Below are positions 42,519-51,933 of a stretch of DNA of 64,000 nt, piece after piece (within the stretch, counting starts at the first letter, position 1; every line of letters starts with the position of its first letter). The DNA lies in contig NZ_QMFB01000016.1 in the NCBI RefSeq assembly GCF_003285015.1, forward strand, positions 62,001-126,000. Reading direction: 5' to 3'. The stretch comes from Paenibacillus contaminans. GTDB lineage: Bacteria > Bacillota > Bacilli > Paenibacillales > NBRC-103111. The notes beneath the pieces were generated by a model. That model was not told the DNA's origin. It saw only the letters and a list, made by a program, of their open reading frames with translations, and did no database searches. A program made the position numbers and the translations under genes.

Positions 42519-43445
42519 ATGGAGAAAAAATTGACACGCTTTGACTACATATTCGTGTTTACCGTCATCTTTTTGCTATTGTGCGCGTTCGGCGCATTTT
42601 TCCTCGGATTCAACACGGGCAAAGGCCGTGCCGAAACGAAATACGAAGAGATTTTGGCGAAGCGCGAGGAAGCGGATAAAGGCTTCACTGCATACCATCA
42701 GACATATCTGGTCTCATTCTATCACACTGTTTTTCTCCCGTATAAAGAATTCCAGAACAAATGGTTCACACGCTGGAACGAAATCGAGTCGCAGGGCGGT
42801 TCGGTCGATCCCGCATCCATCCTTAAAGAGCTGAGCAAGCTGGCGGATGAGAAATACGAAGAGACGGTTACGAGCACGATGCCCGAATCGTCCCCGCTGC
42901 TGAAGGAAGCGCACGAGCAATATTTGAAAAGCTTGAAGCTGTTCGCCCATGCGGCCAAGAGCTTCCAATCCAAAGCGAACGCCGTCAAGGGCAGCGTTCT
43001 CGTCGCGGAGATGGAGAAGGATGCCGCCTTCACCGAAGCGAAGCTGTTCGCCCTGCAAGGCCAAAAGCAATTTTACGACGCAATCGTCAAATGGAACGAG
43101 TCGGCAAGCGGCGAGCTGAAGGGCGCGTCATTGCTCGGCAGCAGCCCGCTTACGCTCGACGATTGGAACCAGCTCAATCTTAATCTCAAAAACAGCTATA
43201 TATCCAGTTTACTCGTTAGCGGCCAAACGTTCAAACCGTTCAATCCGCAGGACCTCGTCTATCATGTCGACCAGATGATCAAATCGGGCCAGGCCAAAAA
43301 AATGAATGCCGGAAACGTGCAGCAAACCGTAGATATTCTGATCGGCACAGGCGCCGTCCGGCAAGGCGATTTCCTTGGCGGAAAGGCAAAATGGTATGCG
43401 AATGAAACATTGCCGCAGCTTCCCTTCTTCACGGATTCCAAGTAG
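42519..43445 (+). CDS. Membrane-anchored protein of unknown function, 308 residues
   Basis: I do not recognise a family. One N-terminal membrane helix (FDYIFVFTVIFLLLCAFGAFF, about 7-27) is followed by a helical, mainly extracytoplasmic domain with Lys/Glu-rich stretches. The start ATG follows AAGGAGCTG. It is divergent from the CPBP gene and convergent with the rhodanese. The helical content suggests a coiled-coil-like envelope protein. Confidence 0.8.
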   Translation: MEKKLTRFDYIFVFTVIFLLLCAFGAFFLGFNTGKGRAETKYEEILAKREEADKGFTAYHQTYLVSFYHTVFLPYKEFQNKWFTRWNEIESQGGSVDPASILKELSKLADEKYEETVTSTMPESSPLLKEAHEQYLKSLKLFAHAAKSFQSKANAVKGSVLVAEMEKDAAFTEAKLFALQGQKQFYDAIVKWNESASGELKGASLLGSSPLTLDDWNQLNLNLKNSYISSLLVSGQTFKPFNPQDLVYHVDQMIKSGQAKKMNAGNVQQTVDILIGTGAVRQGDFLGGKAKWYANETLPQLPFFTDSK

Positions 43446-43491
43446 TAGAGGTTGAGGTTGTTTAAAAAGCCCGTTTTGATGAAAAAGAAAA

Positions 43492-43574
43492 AATGTCGGT
43501 TATCCGACATCGAATCTTGAATTCAACATTGACGAAGAGCCGGTCCACCTTGCGGTGCTCCGGCTCTTCGTCAA
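43492..43574. repeat. Two hairpins between the unknown gene and the rhodanese
   Basis: ATGTCGG TTAT CCGACAT (43492-43509) and a perfect 15-bp inverted repeat (TTGACGAAGAGCCGG at 43529-43543 with its complement at 43560-43574, 16-nt loop). The second one overlaps the rhodanese stop codon. No T-run follows on either strand, so it is not a typical intrinsic terminator. Confidence 0.8.
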
Positions 43575-43888
43575 TCGTACGAAAATCCTTTTAAGGCCGC
43601 CACATCCGCCATCCCGCCGCGAACATTGACCGCATTGCCAAATCCGTTCTCTTCGAGAAAACGGCAAACCATCGCGCTTCTGACCCCATGTGCGCAAATG
43701 ACGTAAACCGGCTTGTCCCTCGAAATATCGTCAAGTCGTGCCGGAATCGTCTGCATCGGAATAAGCTCCGCTTCCTCCAAATGATAATACGCCCACTCGC
43801 CCTCTTCCCTGACGTCGATCAGCTGCGCCTCGTCCAGCGAGCCGTCGGCAATTATCGCGAGCAGCTGTTCGGGATCAATTTGTTTCAT
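43571..43888 (-). CDS. Rhodanese-like sulfurtransferase
   Basis: A 105-residue single rhodanese domain. The active-site loop is CAHGVRSA, with the catalytic Cys at about residue 64, and the fold starts QLIDVREEGEWAYYHLEEA. Such proteins transfer sulfur to cyanide or to cellular thiophilic acceptors. It ends over the inverted repeat. The role in this cell is not shown by the neighbours. Confidence 0.9.
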   Translation of the reverse strand: MKQIDPEQLLAIIADGSLDEAQLIDVREEGEWAYYHLEEAELIPMQTIPARLDDISRDKPVYVICAHGVRSAMVCRFLEENGFGNAVNVRGGMADVAALKGFSYD

Positions 43889-44031
43889 TATAAAACTCCC
43901 CCTTCTCTTTTCAAGCTTACTTGCAGAATATCAACATTCCGGACAAAAGAAAAGCGACCCTTTCCGCCTGCCGTCCGGATCCTTGCCATTCCGCATTAAA
44001 GACAACTTTGTGACAATTTATCATACGTCTA

Positions 44032-44061
44032 TTGACATGCTCGAATCCCGCGTGATAAATT
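44032..44061 (+). promoter_or_regulatory. Promoter of serA
   Basis: TTGACA (44032-44037) with ATAAAT/TAAATT (44055-44061) at 17-18 nt spacing. Start near 44067, giving a leader of about 330 nt that holds a T-box. Confidence 0.75.
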
Positions 44062-44069
44062 ATGAAAAA

Positions 44070-44366
44070 CGATAGCAAGAAACGACAATGAAGGAACCAA
44101 GCATCAGAATTATCCACAGAGAGCCGGTTATTGGTGGGATCCGGCGGTTTGATCGATGCGGAGCATTCCAGAGTCTCGACGCTGAACGATTCTGCGATTT
44201 TCGCAGTCTCTCCATTAGGCGCCGGCGGCAGGAGACCGTTACCCTTCCAGGTTTGCAAAAACCGATGAGGCCATTCGCGCAAGCGTTTGGCGAATAAGGG
44301 TGGTACCACGAAATCAACTCTCGTCCCTTCGTACGAAATACGTATGAAGATCGGGAGTTTTTTTAT
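44070..44366 (+). promoter_or_regulatory. T-box riboswitch in the serA leader
   Basis: AAGGGTGGTACCACG (44296-44310) is the hallmark T-box sequence (UGGN bulge in the antiterminator). It is followed by a terminator stem (44316-44366, AACTCTCG with CGGGAGTT then TTTTTTT). Upstream, AGAGAGCC and GGTGGGATCCGGC are stem I elements. The specifier region holds AGC at 44162-44164 and TCC at 44167-44169, both serine codons, as expected before a serine biosynthetic gene. The bulge TGGT would pair best with a tRNA having discriminator A, whereas bacterial tRNA-Ser commonly has G. Confidence 0.9.
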
Positions 44367-44397
44367 TTTCACATTCCATTACAGGGGGACTATCAAA

Positions 44398-45984
44398 ATG
44401 TTTAAAGTACTTGTATCCGATCCGATCAGCGACATGGGCATCCAACAGCTTCACGACGCACCCGACATCACGGTCGATAAGAAAACCGGCCTTACTGAGG
44501 ATGAGCTGGTTGCAATTATCGGCGATTACGACGCGCTTCTCGTGCGCAGCCAAACTAAGGTTACCGAACGGATCATGCAAGCTGGCAGCAAGCTTAAGGT
44601 CGTAGGCCGTGCAGGGGTCGGCGTCGACAATATCGATCTGGAGGCGGCTACCAAGCGCGGCATCGTCGTCATCAACGCGCCGGACGGCAACACGATCGCC
44701 ACATGCGAGCTCACATTCGCAATGATGATGGCGATCGCACGGCAAATCCCGCAAGCTTACAAAAAAACCGTCGGCGGCGAATGGGACCGCAAAACGTTTG
44801 TCGGCGTCGAGCTCCGCAACAAGACGCTGGGCGTCGTCGGCATGGGACGTATCGGCAGCGAAGTGGCGAAACGCGCCAAAGCGTTCGGCATGAATGTAAT
44901 CGGCTATGACCCGTTCTTGTCCGAGGAGCGCGCCGAAAAAATGGGCGTCAAGCTGGGCAGCGTAAACGACATTGCCGCACAAGCCGACTTCATCACCGTA
45001 CACACGCCGCTGACGAATGAAACGCGCGGCATTATCGGCAAAGATCAATTCGCCATCATGAAGAAAGGCGTTCGCATCATCAACTGCGCACGCGGCGGCA
45101 TCGTCGACGAGAAAGCTCTGATCGACGCAATCGACAGCGGCATCGTTGCCGGAGCGGCGTTTGACGTATTCGTCGAAGAACCGCCTGCGCCGGATCATCC
45201 GTTCCTGAACAACCCGAAAATCATCGTAACCCCGCATCTTGGCGCGTCGACCGTAGAAGCCCAAGAGAATGTGGCGATCGACGTTTCCGAGGAGGTTCTG
45301 CACATTTTGCGCGACGAACCGTTCAAAAATGCGGTTAACATGCCTCCTGTGCCAGCCAGCGTTCTGAATATTTTGCAGCCTTACTTCAATCTCGGCGAAA
45401 AGCTCGGCCGCATTGCCGGACAAATGGCCGACGGCGCAGTCAAAGAAATTCACGTCAGCTACTCGGGCGAGCTTATGGACGTCGACGTTTCGCCGCTTAC
45501 CCGTTATATCGTCAAAGGCGTGCTGACCAATCATCTGGCAGGCGAAGTCAACATCGTCAACGCGATGCATTTGGCCAAAAACCGCGACGTGAACGTCGTC
45601 ATCCAAAAATCGGCCGCCGCTCAAACGTTCAAAAACCTGGTAACCGTGACGCTCAAAACGAAAAACGGCGATCGCACGCTTTCCGGCACGCTCTTGTCCG
45701 GATACGGCGAGCGTATCGTACAAATCGACCAGTATCCGGTCGACATTTCGCCGGAGGGCACGCTGCTTCTCGTTTCGCACAATGACAAACCGGGCATTAT
45801 CGGACGTGTCGGCACGCTGCTCGGCAATAACGACGTGAACATCGCATCCATGCAGGTTGGACGTAAAGTGGTCGGCGGTTCCGCGATCATGCTGCTTACG
45901 ATCGACAAGCAAGCATCCGATGAGGTATTGGCGGAGCTGACCAAGCTTCCGGAAATTATGAACGTGAAAGAACTGGCGCTGTAA
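44398..45984 (+). CDS. serA: D-3-phosphoglycerate dehydrogenase
   Basis: First step of serine synthesis: oxidation of 3-phosphoglycerate with NAD. The 528-residue long form has the substrate and NAD domains (LGVVGMGRIGSEVAKRAKAFG near 143-163 is the Rossmann motif), a serine-dehydrogenase-type catalytic segment near 200-290 and an intervening domain. A C-terminal ACT domain (about 455-525, NDVNIASMQVGR) binds serine. AGGGGGA precedes the ATG (MFKVLVSDPI). T-box control upstream. Its terminator is at 46074-46121. Confidence 0.96.
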   Translation: MFKVLVSDPISDMGIQQLHDAPDITVDKKTGLTEDELVAIIGDYDALLVRSQTKVTERIMQAGSKLKVVGRAGVGVDNIDLEAATKRGIVVINAPDGNTIATCELTFAMMMAIARQIPQAYKKTVGGEWDRKTFVGVELRNKTLGVVGMGRIGSEVAKRAKAFGMNVIGYDPFLSEERAEKMGVKLGSVNDIAAQADFITVHTPLTNETRGIIGKDQFAIMKKGVRIINCARGGIVDEKALIDAIDSGIVAGAAFDVFVEEPPAPDHPFLNNPKIIVTPHLGASTVEAQENVAIDVSEEVLHILRDEPFKNAVNMPPVPASVLNILQPYFNLGEKLGRIAGQMADGAVKEIHVSYSGELMDVDVSPLTRYIVKGVLTNHLAGEVNIVNAMHLAKNRDVNVVIQKSAAAQTFKNLVTVTLKTKNGDRTLSGTLLSGYGERIVQIDQYPVDISPEGTLLLVSHNDKPGIIGRVGTLLGNNDVNIASMQVGRKVVGGSAIMLLTIDKQASDEVLAELTKLPEIMNVKELAL

Positions 45985-46073
45985 AACCCGGACTGTTCCA
46001 CGAGCAACAAGATTTTCCTCGTCATTTCTACAAATAACCGCACAAAGTGACGAACCGGGTATTGCACAAATGA

Positions 46074-46121
46074 AAGGCTGTCCCGAAAGGTCTGAACGGA
46101 CCCGGGACAGCCTTCCTTTTT
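46074..46121 (+). terminator. Terminator of serA
   Basis: AAGGCTGTCCCG pairs with CGGGACAGCCTT around a loop, followed by TTCCTTTTT on the plus strand, 90 nt after the serA stop. Confidence 0.9.
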
Positions 46122-46209
46122 CACTGATTGCAAGTAGTCCTACGGATGGATTGGGGAATGTCCTTTATGTTGTTCCGTTCACTGCAAAAGCTCTGCATCA
46201 GTCGACGTT

Positions 46210-46246
46210 AAAGAACCTCCATCCTACGACAGGATAGAGGTTCTTT
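46210..46246. terminator. Possible terminator of resE
   Basis: AAAGAACCTC-ATCCT and AGGAT-GAGGTTCTTT form a stem of about 15 bp with a 5-nt loop. A short T tract is present only imperfectly. It lies 60 nt after the resE stop between convergent resE and serA. The 45985-46306 spacer otherwise holds only the serA terminator. Confidence 0.5.
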
Positions 46247-46306
46247 GGCGTTAAAGTTCCGTCTCACTTGCGACGGCATTTTTGAAGCTGCCTAGTAGCA
46301 GTATGT

Positions 46307-48109
46307 TTAGGCTTCTTCCCCGTAAGGAAGCACAATCGAGAAGGTCGTTCCTTTGCCGAGCGCGCTCTTCACCTGAATCATCCCTTGATGCGCCTCAACG
46401 ATGTTCTTGACGATGGCGAGGCCGATCCCGGTGCCGGTGGTACCTCGCGTGCGCGCTTTATCCGCTTTGTAAAAGCGTTCAAAAATATATGGCAGATCCC
46501 CCGGCGGAATGCCTTCGCCTTGATCCTCCAAATCGATTTGAATGCACCGGGTTCCTTTGGCCATCACGGTGAAGGTGCGCAATGTAATCTCAGCTCCGGA
46601 CGAGGTATGACGAATGGCGTTATCCATCAGATTGGTCAGGACTTGCTCCAGCCGATCTTCGTCCGCATTGCCTAAATTCGCATTGGGCACACGGAAGTCG
46701 GCGTTCAGCCGAATGCCTCTTTCCTTGCACAGCACGGAGAACTTGCGGTACACACGCTTCAGCAGTCCGTCCAGGTCGGTCTCGCGGAACGACATTTCCA
46801 TATGCCCCGCTTCCATCCGCGCCAGGTCGAGCAGATCGCGTACGAGCCTGCCCATCCGCAGCGATTCGTCATGGATAACCTGCGCCAGCTCCTGACGTTC
46901 CTCGGGAGTGCCGGCAATGTCGTCCAGAAGCGCTTCGCTATAGCCTTGCAGCATGGAAAGCGGCGTACGCAGCTCATGCGAGACGTTCGCCACGAAATCT
47001 TTGCGGAGCTTATCCAGCCTGTGTTCCTCGGTCACATCGCGAAGAACGGCAACAGCCCCCCTTACCGCCTCCTGCGAATAAAGCGGAGCCATCGTGACCG
47101 ACCATACGCCGTTCTGCACATGCAGCTTCGTCGTAATTTGCTTGGTCGCTTGCGCCACGTTCTCAAAGAGCTGCAGCAGCGGTTCCGGAACCTGCTTGCC
47201 TTCCTCCTCTTGGTCACCCCACTGAATGGCGCGCCATTCCTCCAGCAGCACTTCGCCCTGCGGATTCGTAAAGACGACATTGCCGACGGCATCGAACGAT
47301 ATGACCGCGTCAGCCATGCTTCGCAGCACGCTGCTCAAATTTTCAGTCTCATGGTTAAGCGCTTTGACCGTTTGCTCAAGCCTCTCGCCCATATGATTGA
47401 ACGTGTTCGCGAGCTCGCCGATTTCGTCGCTCGTCAGCGGCGCTACGCGAATCCCGTACTCGCCCTGCGTAATATCTACGGCTGCTTGCTTCAGCTGAAC
47501 AAGCGGCCTCGTTATTCTAGTAATCAAGAAAAAGGCAAAGAAGGTGGTCAGCAAAAATCCGATAAATGAAACGAGAGCGAACAATTTTTTGACATAAAGC
47601 TGCGTATCCTCGACCGATTTTTTCGATTGATACACGACGATTGCGCCGATCGTTTCGTCTTGCGCGCCGTTCTTGAGGGGGACGACTACGGCGAAATACT
47701 CGCCGAACGATTTGCTTACCGCTTTGCCTGTAGCGAATACGACCTGCAAATCGGACTGGTGCATGATATCGTCCAAAATCCCGATTTTCGTTCCGCCATA
47801 GGAAATCGGCATGCTCGTATCGACCTCGTTGCGATCGACCAGCGCCATCCCCGTTTCCTGTGCGACCAGGAGCTCGTTCATCGAATTGACGTAAGCTTCC
47901 TTCGTATCGCTTTCGGTTCCGACATGACGGTGGGCCTCCTTGGCTATTTCGCCGGCAAGGCGGCTTAACGACTGTTCTTGTTCATGCTCACGCGGGAAGC
48001 TCGTGTCGATATACTTAAATAAAAACAAGCCGAGTATGATCAGCACTACGGCAACTAGCCCAATGATGGTCATCCACAGCTTGCCTACAACGCTCCTGAA
48101 AATGAACAC
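46307..48109 (-). CDS. resE: Sensor histidine kinase ResE
   Basis: Kinase of the ResDE respiratory system. The 600-residue protein has two membrane helices with an extracytoplasmic loop, a HAMP domain and a PAS domain (about 240-330). The phospho-acceptor His is in DFVANVSHELRTPLSML, and the catalytic domain has LMDNAIRHTSSGAEI, DQGEGIPPGDLPYIFERFYKA and GTGIGLAIVKN. GTG start overlapping the resD stop (TAGTG), with GAGGTG before it. A longer frame extends into resD. Confidence 0.95.
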   Translation of the reverse strand: MFIFRSVVGKLWMTIIGLVAVVLIILGLFLFKYIDTSFPREHEQEQSLSRLAGEIAKEAHRHVGTESDTKEAYVNSMNELLVAQETGMALVDRNEVDTSMPISYGGTKIGILDDIMHQSDLQVVFATGKAVSKSFGEYFAVVVPLKNGAQDETIGAIVVYQSKKSVEDTQLYVKKLFALVSFIGFLLTTFFAFFLITRITRPLVQLKQAAVDITQGEYGIRVAPLTSDEIGELANTFNHMGERLEQTVKALNHETENLSSVLRSMADAVISFDAVGNVVFTNPQGEVLLEEWRAIQWGDQEEEGKQVPEPLLQLFENVAQATKQITTKLHVQNGVWSVTMAPLYSQEAVRGAVAVLRDVTEEHRLDKLRKDFVANVSHELRTPLSMLQGYSEALLDDIAGTPEERQELAQVIHDESLRMGRLVRDLLDLARMEAGHMEMSFRETDLDGLLKRVYRKFSVLCKERGIRLNADFRVPNANLGNADEDRLEQVLTNLMDNAIRHTSSGAEITLRTFTVMAKGTRCIQIDLEDQGEGIPPGDLPYIFERFYKADKARTRGTTGTGIGLAIVKNIVEAHQGMIQVKSALGKGTTFSIVLPYGEEA

Positions 48110-48825
48110 TATTTCGGCACCTCTAACTTGTAACCGACGCCCCAAACAGTCGTTATCATCGCTGCGGCGTCAGGCGATACTTTGTTCAGCTTCTCCCGCA
48201 GACGCTTCACGTGCGTATCGACCGTTCTGAGATCCCCGAAAAATTCGTAGTTCCATACATCCTTGAGCAATTCCTCGCGGGAAAATACTTTATCCGGCGT
48301 AATCGCCAAATAGTGCAGCAGCTCGTATTCTTTGGGCGTGAGCGCGATTTCCTGCCCGCCGGCCGTTACCCGATGCGCGTCATGCTCGATGACCAGATGC
48401 GGAAATACGATATTGTTGCTGGAGCTGACGTCCTTCACTAAATATGCGGTAGCCGAAGATCGGCGCAAAATCGCCTTCACGCGGTAAATGACCTCGCGAG
48501 GGCTGAACGGCTTAACGACATAATCGTCGGCGCCGACTTCAAAGCCGCTGACACGATTCGCTTCTTCGCCTTTTGCGGTAAGCATAATGACCGGCGTCGC
48601 TTTATGCTGACGAAGCCGCGTACAAACCTCAATACCGTCGATGCCCGGCAGCATCAAATCGAGCAGGATCAGGTCGAAGTCGAATTCCACCGCTTTCTTC
48701 AGCGCGGTTTCCCCGTCCTCCGCCTCGTCGATCAAGAAGCCTTCCTTCTCCAGGTACATTCTAAGCAGCCGCCGAATCCGTTCCTCGTCGTCGACAATTA
48801 GAATGGTTGATTTCAGTTCCGTCAT
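48109..48825 (-). CDS. resD: Response regulator ResD
   Basis: OmpR/PhoB-type regulator for respiration, cytochrome maturation and oxygen-limited growth. The 238-residue protein has the receiver domain with the phospho-Asp in FDLILLDLMLPGIDG near 50-64, the Lys in VVKPFSPRE, and the winged helix with ALTPKEYELLHYLAITPDKVFSREELL near 160-186. GGAGGC precedes the ATG. Transcribed after resC in the order resA-B-C-D-E, as in B. subtilis. Confidence 0.97.
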   Translation of the reverse strand: MTELKSTILIVDDEERIRRLLRMYLEKEGFLIDEAEDGETALKKAVEFDFDLILLDLMLPGIDGIEVCTRLRQHKATPVIMLTAKGEEANRVSGFEVGADDYVVKPFSPREVIYRVKAILRRSSATAYLVKDVSSSNNIVFPHLVIEHDAHRVTAGGQEIALTPKEYELLHYLAITPDKVFSREELLKDVWNYEFFGDLRTVDTHVKRLREKLNKVSPDAAAMITTVWGVGYKLEVPK

Positions 48826-48975
48826 TGTATGCAGCCTCCGTTTAGTCGTGATCTTACGTTTAGTATGCGCAAGCCTGCCGGTTAGGCCGGCTGCTCGCTG
48901 CCCTTTACCGCGCAGGCTTGCGCTCCATGCTTATTTACATTTTCGACAATTATTCGACATTTCCTGCAAATATGT

Positions 48976-50247
48976 TTAGACGCCGGCGTAAGAATGTAAT
49001 CCGGCAATGACAAGATTAACCCCGATCAGCGTAAACATGACGACGAGGAAGCCCAGAACCGACATCCAAGACGAGCGCTTGCCCATCCAGCCTTTAGAAA
49101 GACGAAGATGGAGATAAGCGGCGTAGAAAAGCCAAGTAATAAGAGCCCATACTTCCTTCGGATCCCAGCCCCAGAATCGGCCCCAAGCCTCATGCGCCCA
49201 AATCATGGCGAAGATAAGCGCCCCTAGCGTAAAGATCGGATAACCGATTACGATTGCGCGATAGCTGATTTCATCAAGATCCTCGGCATCGATGCCGTTT
49301 AGTACAGGGCTGATGGCCCGGCTAAGCGGCTTACGCACAACGAGACGTAACAGTCCGTACAGCAGGAAGCCTGAGATCAGCGTCCAAATAACCGTGTTCG
49401 TTTTCCGTGCGGCAAGCCATGACGGCGCCTCGAACAGCGGCTTTTCCATGCCAAGAAACGGTTTCATTTCTTCAATCTTCGAATTATGCGGCTGAACGAA
49501 CGGCGGAAGGACGTAAACGGTTTCCCGTTGTATCGTCTGCTCGACGCCGGATTTGTCCGCTTGCGCCACATCGGCGACAAACTTCGCTTTATAACCCAAG
49601 CCGTTAAATGTGAACACAGAGCCGACGAACGCAATAATCATCACCATGAAGAAGATCGTGAACTCCACGCCGCGCTGCTCTCTTCTGGACGATTTCGACG
49701 TCCCCGTGAAATCGATCGTTCTTAGCAAGTGCATAAGACCGGCAGCAAAACCCACTGCGAAGAAGGCTTCACCGGCAGCGGCGGTCGTAACGTGAATTTT
49801 CAGCCAGTAGCTTTGCAGCGCCGGAATCAGCGGCTGAACGTCCTGCGGGAATACTGCAGCGTAGGCAAGAATGATAACGCCGATCGGAAGGGCGAAAATC
49901 CCGATCACTAGCGTGCGATAGATCAGATAAACGACGATATAGGCGAAAATAATCATCATGGCGAGGAAGGTCATAAATTCGAACATGTTACTCGTCGGAA
50001 TATGCCCTGCCATATACCATCTCGTAAAGAAAAAAAGCAAATGGCTGACGAAGCCGAGCAACGTCGTGCCGAACGCGATTTTTCCCCAGCGCTTCATATG
50101 CGCCTCCGGATTCGTGCCGCCCCATTTTTTCCCCGTTACGGCAATTACAAATAACATAAAGCCCAGGCAATACAAGACGAACGTAAGCGTAAAAAACGTA
50201 TCGTTATACTTGCTTACGGCATCCATCACATCGTTCCATACCGTCAA
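48976..50247 (-). CDS. resC: Cytochrome c biogenesis protein ResC (CcsA family)
   Basis: Heme export and ligation for c-type cytochromes together with ResB. The 423-residue protein has about eight or more membrane helices and the WWD motif region WGRFWGWDPKEVWALITWLFYAAYLH near 345-370. Conserved His residues lie in HVTTAAAGEAFFAVGFA and HLRLSKGWMG. TTG start overlaps the resB stop (TTGA) with GGAGGAAA before it. Confidence 0.96.
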   Translation of the reverse strand: MTVWNDVMDAVSKYNDTFFTLTFVLYCLGFMLFVIAVTGKKWGGTNPEAHMKRWGKIAFGTTLLGFVSHLLFFFTRWYMAGHIPTSNMFEFMTFLAMMIIFAYIVVYLIYRTLVIGIFALPIGVIILAYAAVFPQDVQPLIPALQSYWLKIHVTTAAAGEAFFAVGFAAGLMHLLRTIDFTGTSKSSRREQRGVEFTIFFMVMIIAFVGSVFTFNGLGYKAKFVADVAQADKSGVEQTIQRETVYVLPPFVQPHNSKIEEMKPFLGMEKPLFEAPSWLAARKTNTVIWTLISGFLLYGLLRLVVRKPLSRAISPVLNGIDAEDLDEISYRAIVIGYPIFTLGALIFAMIWAHEAWGRFWGWDPKEVWALITWLFYAAYLHLRLSKGWMGKRSSWMSVLGFLVVMFTLIGVNLVIAGLHSYAGV

Positions 50248-51917
50248 GACACATTTCCTCCTTTTTCGGCTAGCTCCTTCATATCAACGGCGATTCCCGT
50301 TTGCTTCAAGCTGTCGGCCACTTCCTTGCGGATCCCGAACCAGTTTTTATTCGTATGCGCGCCGAGCGACAGCCGGCCGTTATCGATACGAAGCCAGATG
50401 CGGCGATGCTGCCAGTATGTTCCCATTAAGAGCCCGATCATCGATATTGCCGCGCCGATCCAAATGTAAGGCATTGCCTTGTCGATCCTGATGTTCAGGA
50501 AGCTTGTGTAAGCCGCAATTTTCACATCGTCCATCGATCCGACCGCGATATCCAGTTTAGTGCCTAGCGCACCGTTAATATCATTTTGCCGGAACGTCTC
50601 TTTATCGATCTGCCGAGGGAAGTACATGAAAATTTCGCCTTCCTTGGATAGGTCAGGACCGGTAATCGAGAATATGAAGGCCGGCGCGTTCGGATCTTTC
50701 GTTTTGGTCATCGGCAATCCCTTGTCGTCCATTCCAAAGTCCGGGAAATAACCTTTTACTTCCAGCTTATACTCACCTGCTTGATAAGAAGGAAGCGGGT
50801 TGAACATGTCCAGTTCGAATTCGCCGTATACTTCCCCTGTACGCTTGTTTTTAAGCTTAGGCGTCGCAGCCAGCAGCATCGGCGTTTCTTTATAGTCGAA
50901 CTGAAAAGCCAGCAAGCCTTTATAATCCAAAGGTTTGTTGACGACAATGTTTTGCCTATGGACCTCTTCGAGCTCCGGCTTTTGGCTTGGATCGTCGCAG
51001 TTTGCCGAGCAAGTATACAAAATCGCTTGCGTTTCATAAATTTTCGGAACCGATGTGTCGCGCCTCTTAAACTCTTCCGACATTTCCTCTTCGGTGTAGT
51101 AATCGACGGTAAAAAGATCGTTCTTCAAATAATAAGGCGTTTCGGGTATTTTGACGACTCTGCCTTCAAGAAAGCCCATGTACTGATCCATATGCCAGCC
51201 CGGTATGCTACGCGCAAGCACCGCAAGCAAAAAGACGATAAGCCCGATATGGTTAATATAAGGACCCCAGCGGCTGAACCTGTTCTTCTCGGCAAGCAGC
51301 GCAGTTCCGTCCGTATGTACGCGGTACCGCCGCTTCTGCAGCTTCTTCGACATTTGCTCGACCCAAGCTGCTTGCTCCGCCTCGGTCATTCCCGTCAAAT
51401 CGGATTCATAGGAAACCTTCTGCCGCAAAATAAAGCTGAGATGCTTGCGGATTTGCTGCTTGTTCAACGCCTTGTATAGAGGGAGCACGCGATCCAAGCT
51501 ACAGATGACCAGCGAAGTGCCGATCATAAGCAGCAAAGTGACGAACCACCAGGATTCGAACGTATGCGAGAACCCCAGCAGGTAATAAATATGCCCGGCC
51601 GTTCCGTAATTATCTTTGTAGTAAACGGAGAAATCGGTATTGATAAACGTATTCTCCTGCGGATAAATCGTGCCGACGGCAGAGCCGATCAAGGTAATGA
51701 TAATCAAATATACCGCGATCTTGACGGAGGAAAAAAAGTTCCACACCTTATCGATCACATTCGGATTTTGCTTCTGCGAACGCCGCGCCATCCCGTCATA
51801 CCGCATTTCAAGAGGCTCTTCCGATTTATCCTCGAAAAGCGGCTTTCCGCACGATTCGCAAAGCACGGTACCGACCGGGTTCTGATGGCCGCATTCGCAT
51901 TTGGTGTTCTGAAACAA
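50244..51917 (-). CDS. resB: Cytochrome c biogenesis protein ResB
   Basis: ResB holds heme and works with ResC in system II cytochrome c maturation. The 557-residue protein has an N-terminal zinc-ribbon-like sequence (CECGHQNPVGTVLCESCGKPL, about 7-27), then membrane helices and a large extracytoplasmic domain with an internal His, and a last membrane helix (MPYIWIGAAISMIGLLMG). TTG start after GGGGAGGG. The Cys4 N-terminus is an addition to the core ResB fold. Confidence 0.95.
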   Translation of the reverse strand: MFQNTKCECGHQNPVGTVLCESCGKPLFEDKSEEPLEMRYDGMARRSQKQNPNVIDKVWNFFSSVKIAVYLIIITLIGSAVGTIYPQENTFINTDFSVYYKDNYGTAGHIYYLLGFSHTFESWWFVTLLLMIGTSLVICSLDRVLPLYKALNKQQIRKHLSFILRQKVSYESDLTGMTEAEQAAWVEQMSKKLQKRRYRVHTDGTALLAEKNRFSRWGPYINHIGLIVFLLAVLARSIPGWHMDQYMGFLEGRVVKIPETPYYLKNDLFTVDYYTEEEMSEEFKRRDTSVPKIYETQAILYTCSANCDDPSQKPELEEVHRQNIVVNKPLDYKGLLAFQFDYKETPMLLAATPKLKNKRTGEVYGEFELDMFNPLPSYQAGEYKLEVKGYFPDFGMDDKGLPMTKTKDPNAPAFIFSITGPDLSKEGEIFMYFPRQIDKETFRQNDINGALGTKLDIAVGSMDDVKIAAYTSFLNIRIDKAMPYIWIGAAISMIGLLMGTYWQHRRIWLRIDNGRLSLGAHTNKNWFGIRKEVADSLKQTGIAVDMKELAEKGGNVS

Positions 51918-51933
51918 TGGTGTACCCTCCCCG

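Noticed and set aside
44314..45912. 532-codon minus-strand frame opposite serA
   Set aside because: serA has complete NAD and ACT motifs on the other strand; the frame is a codon-bias shadow.
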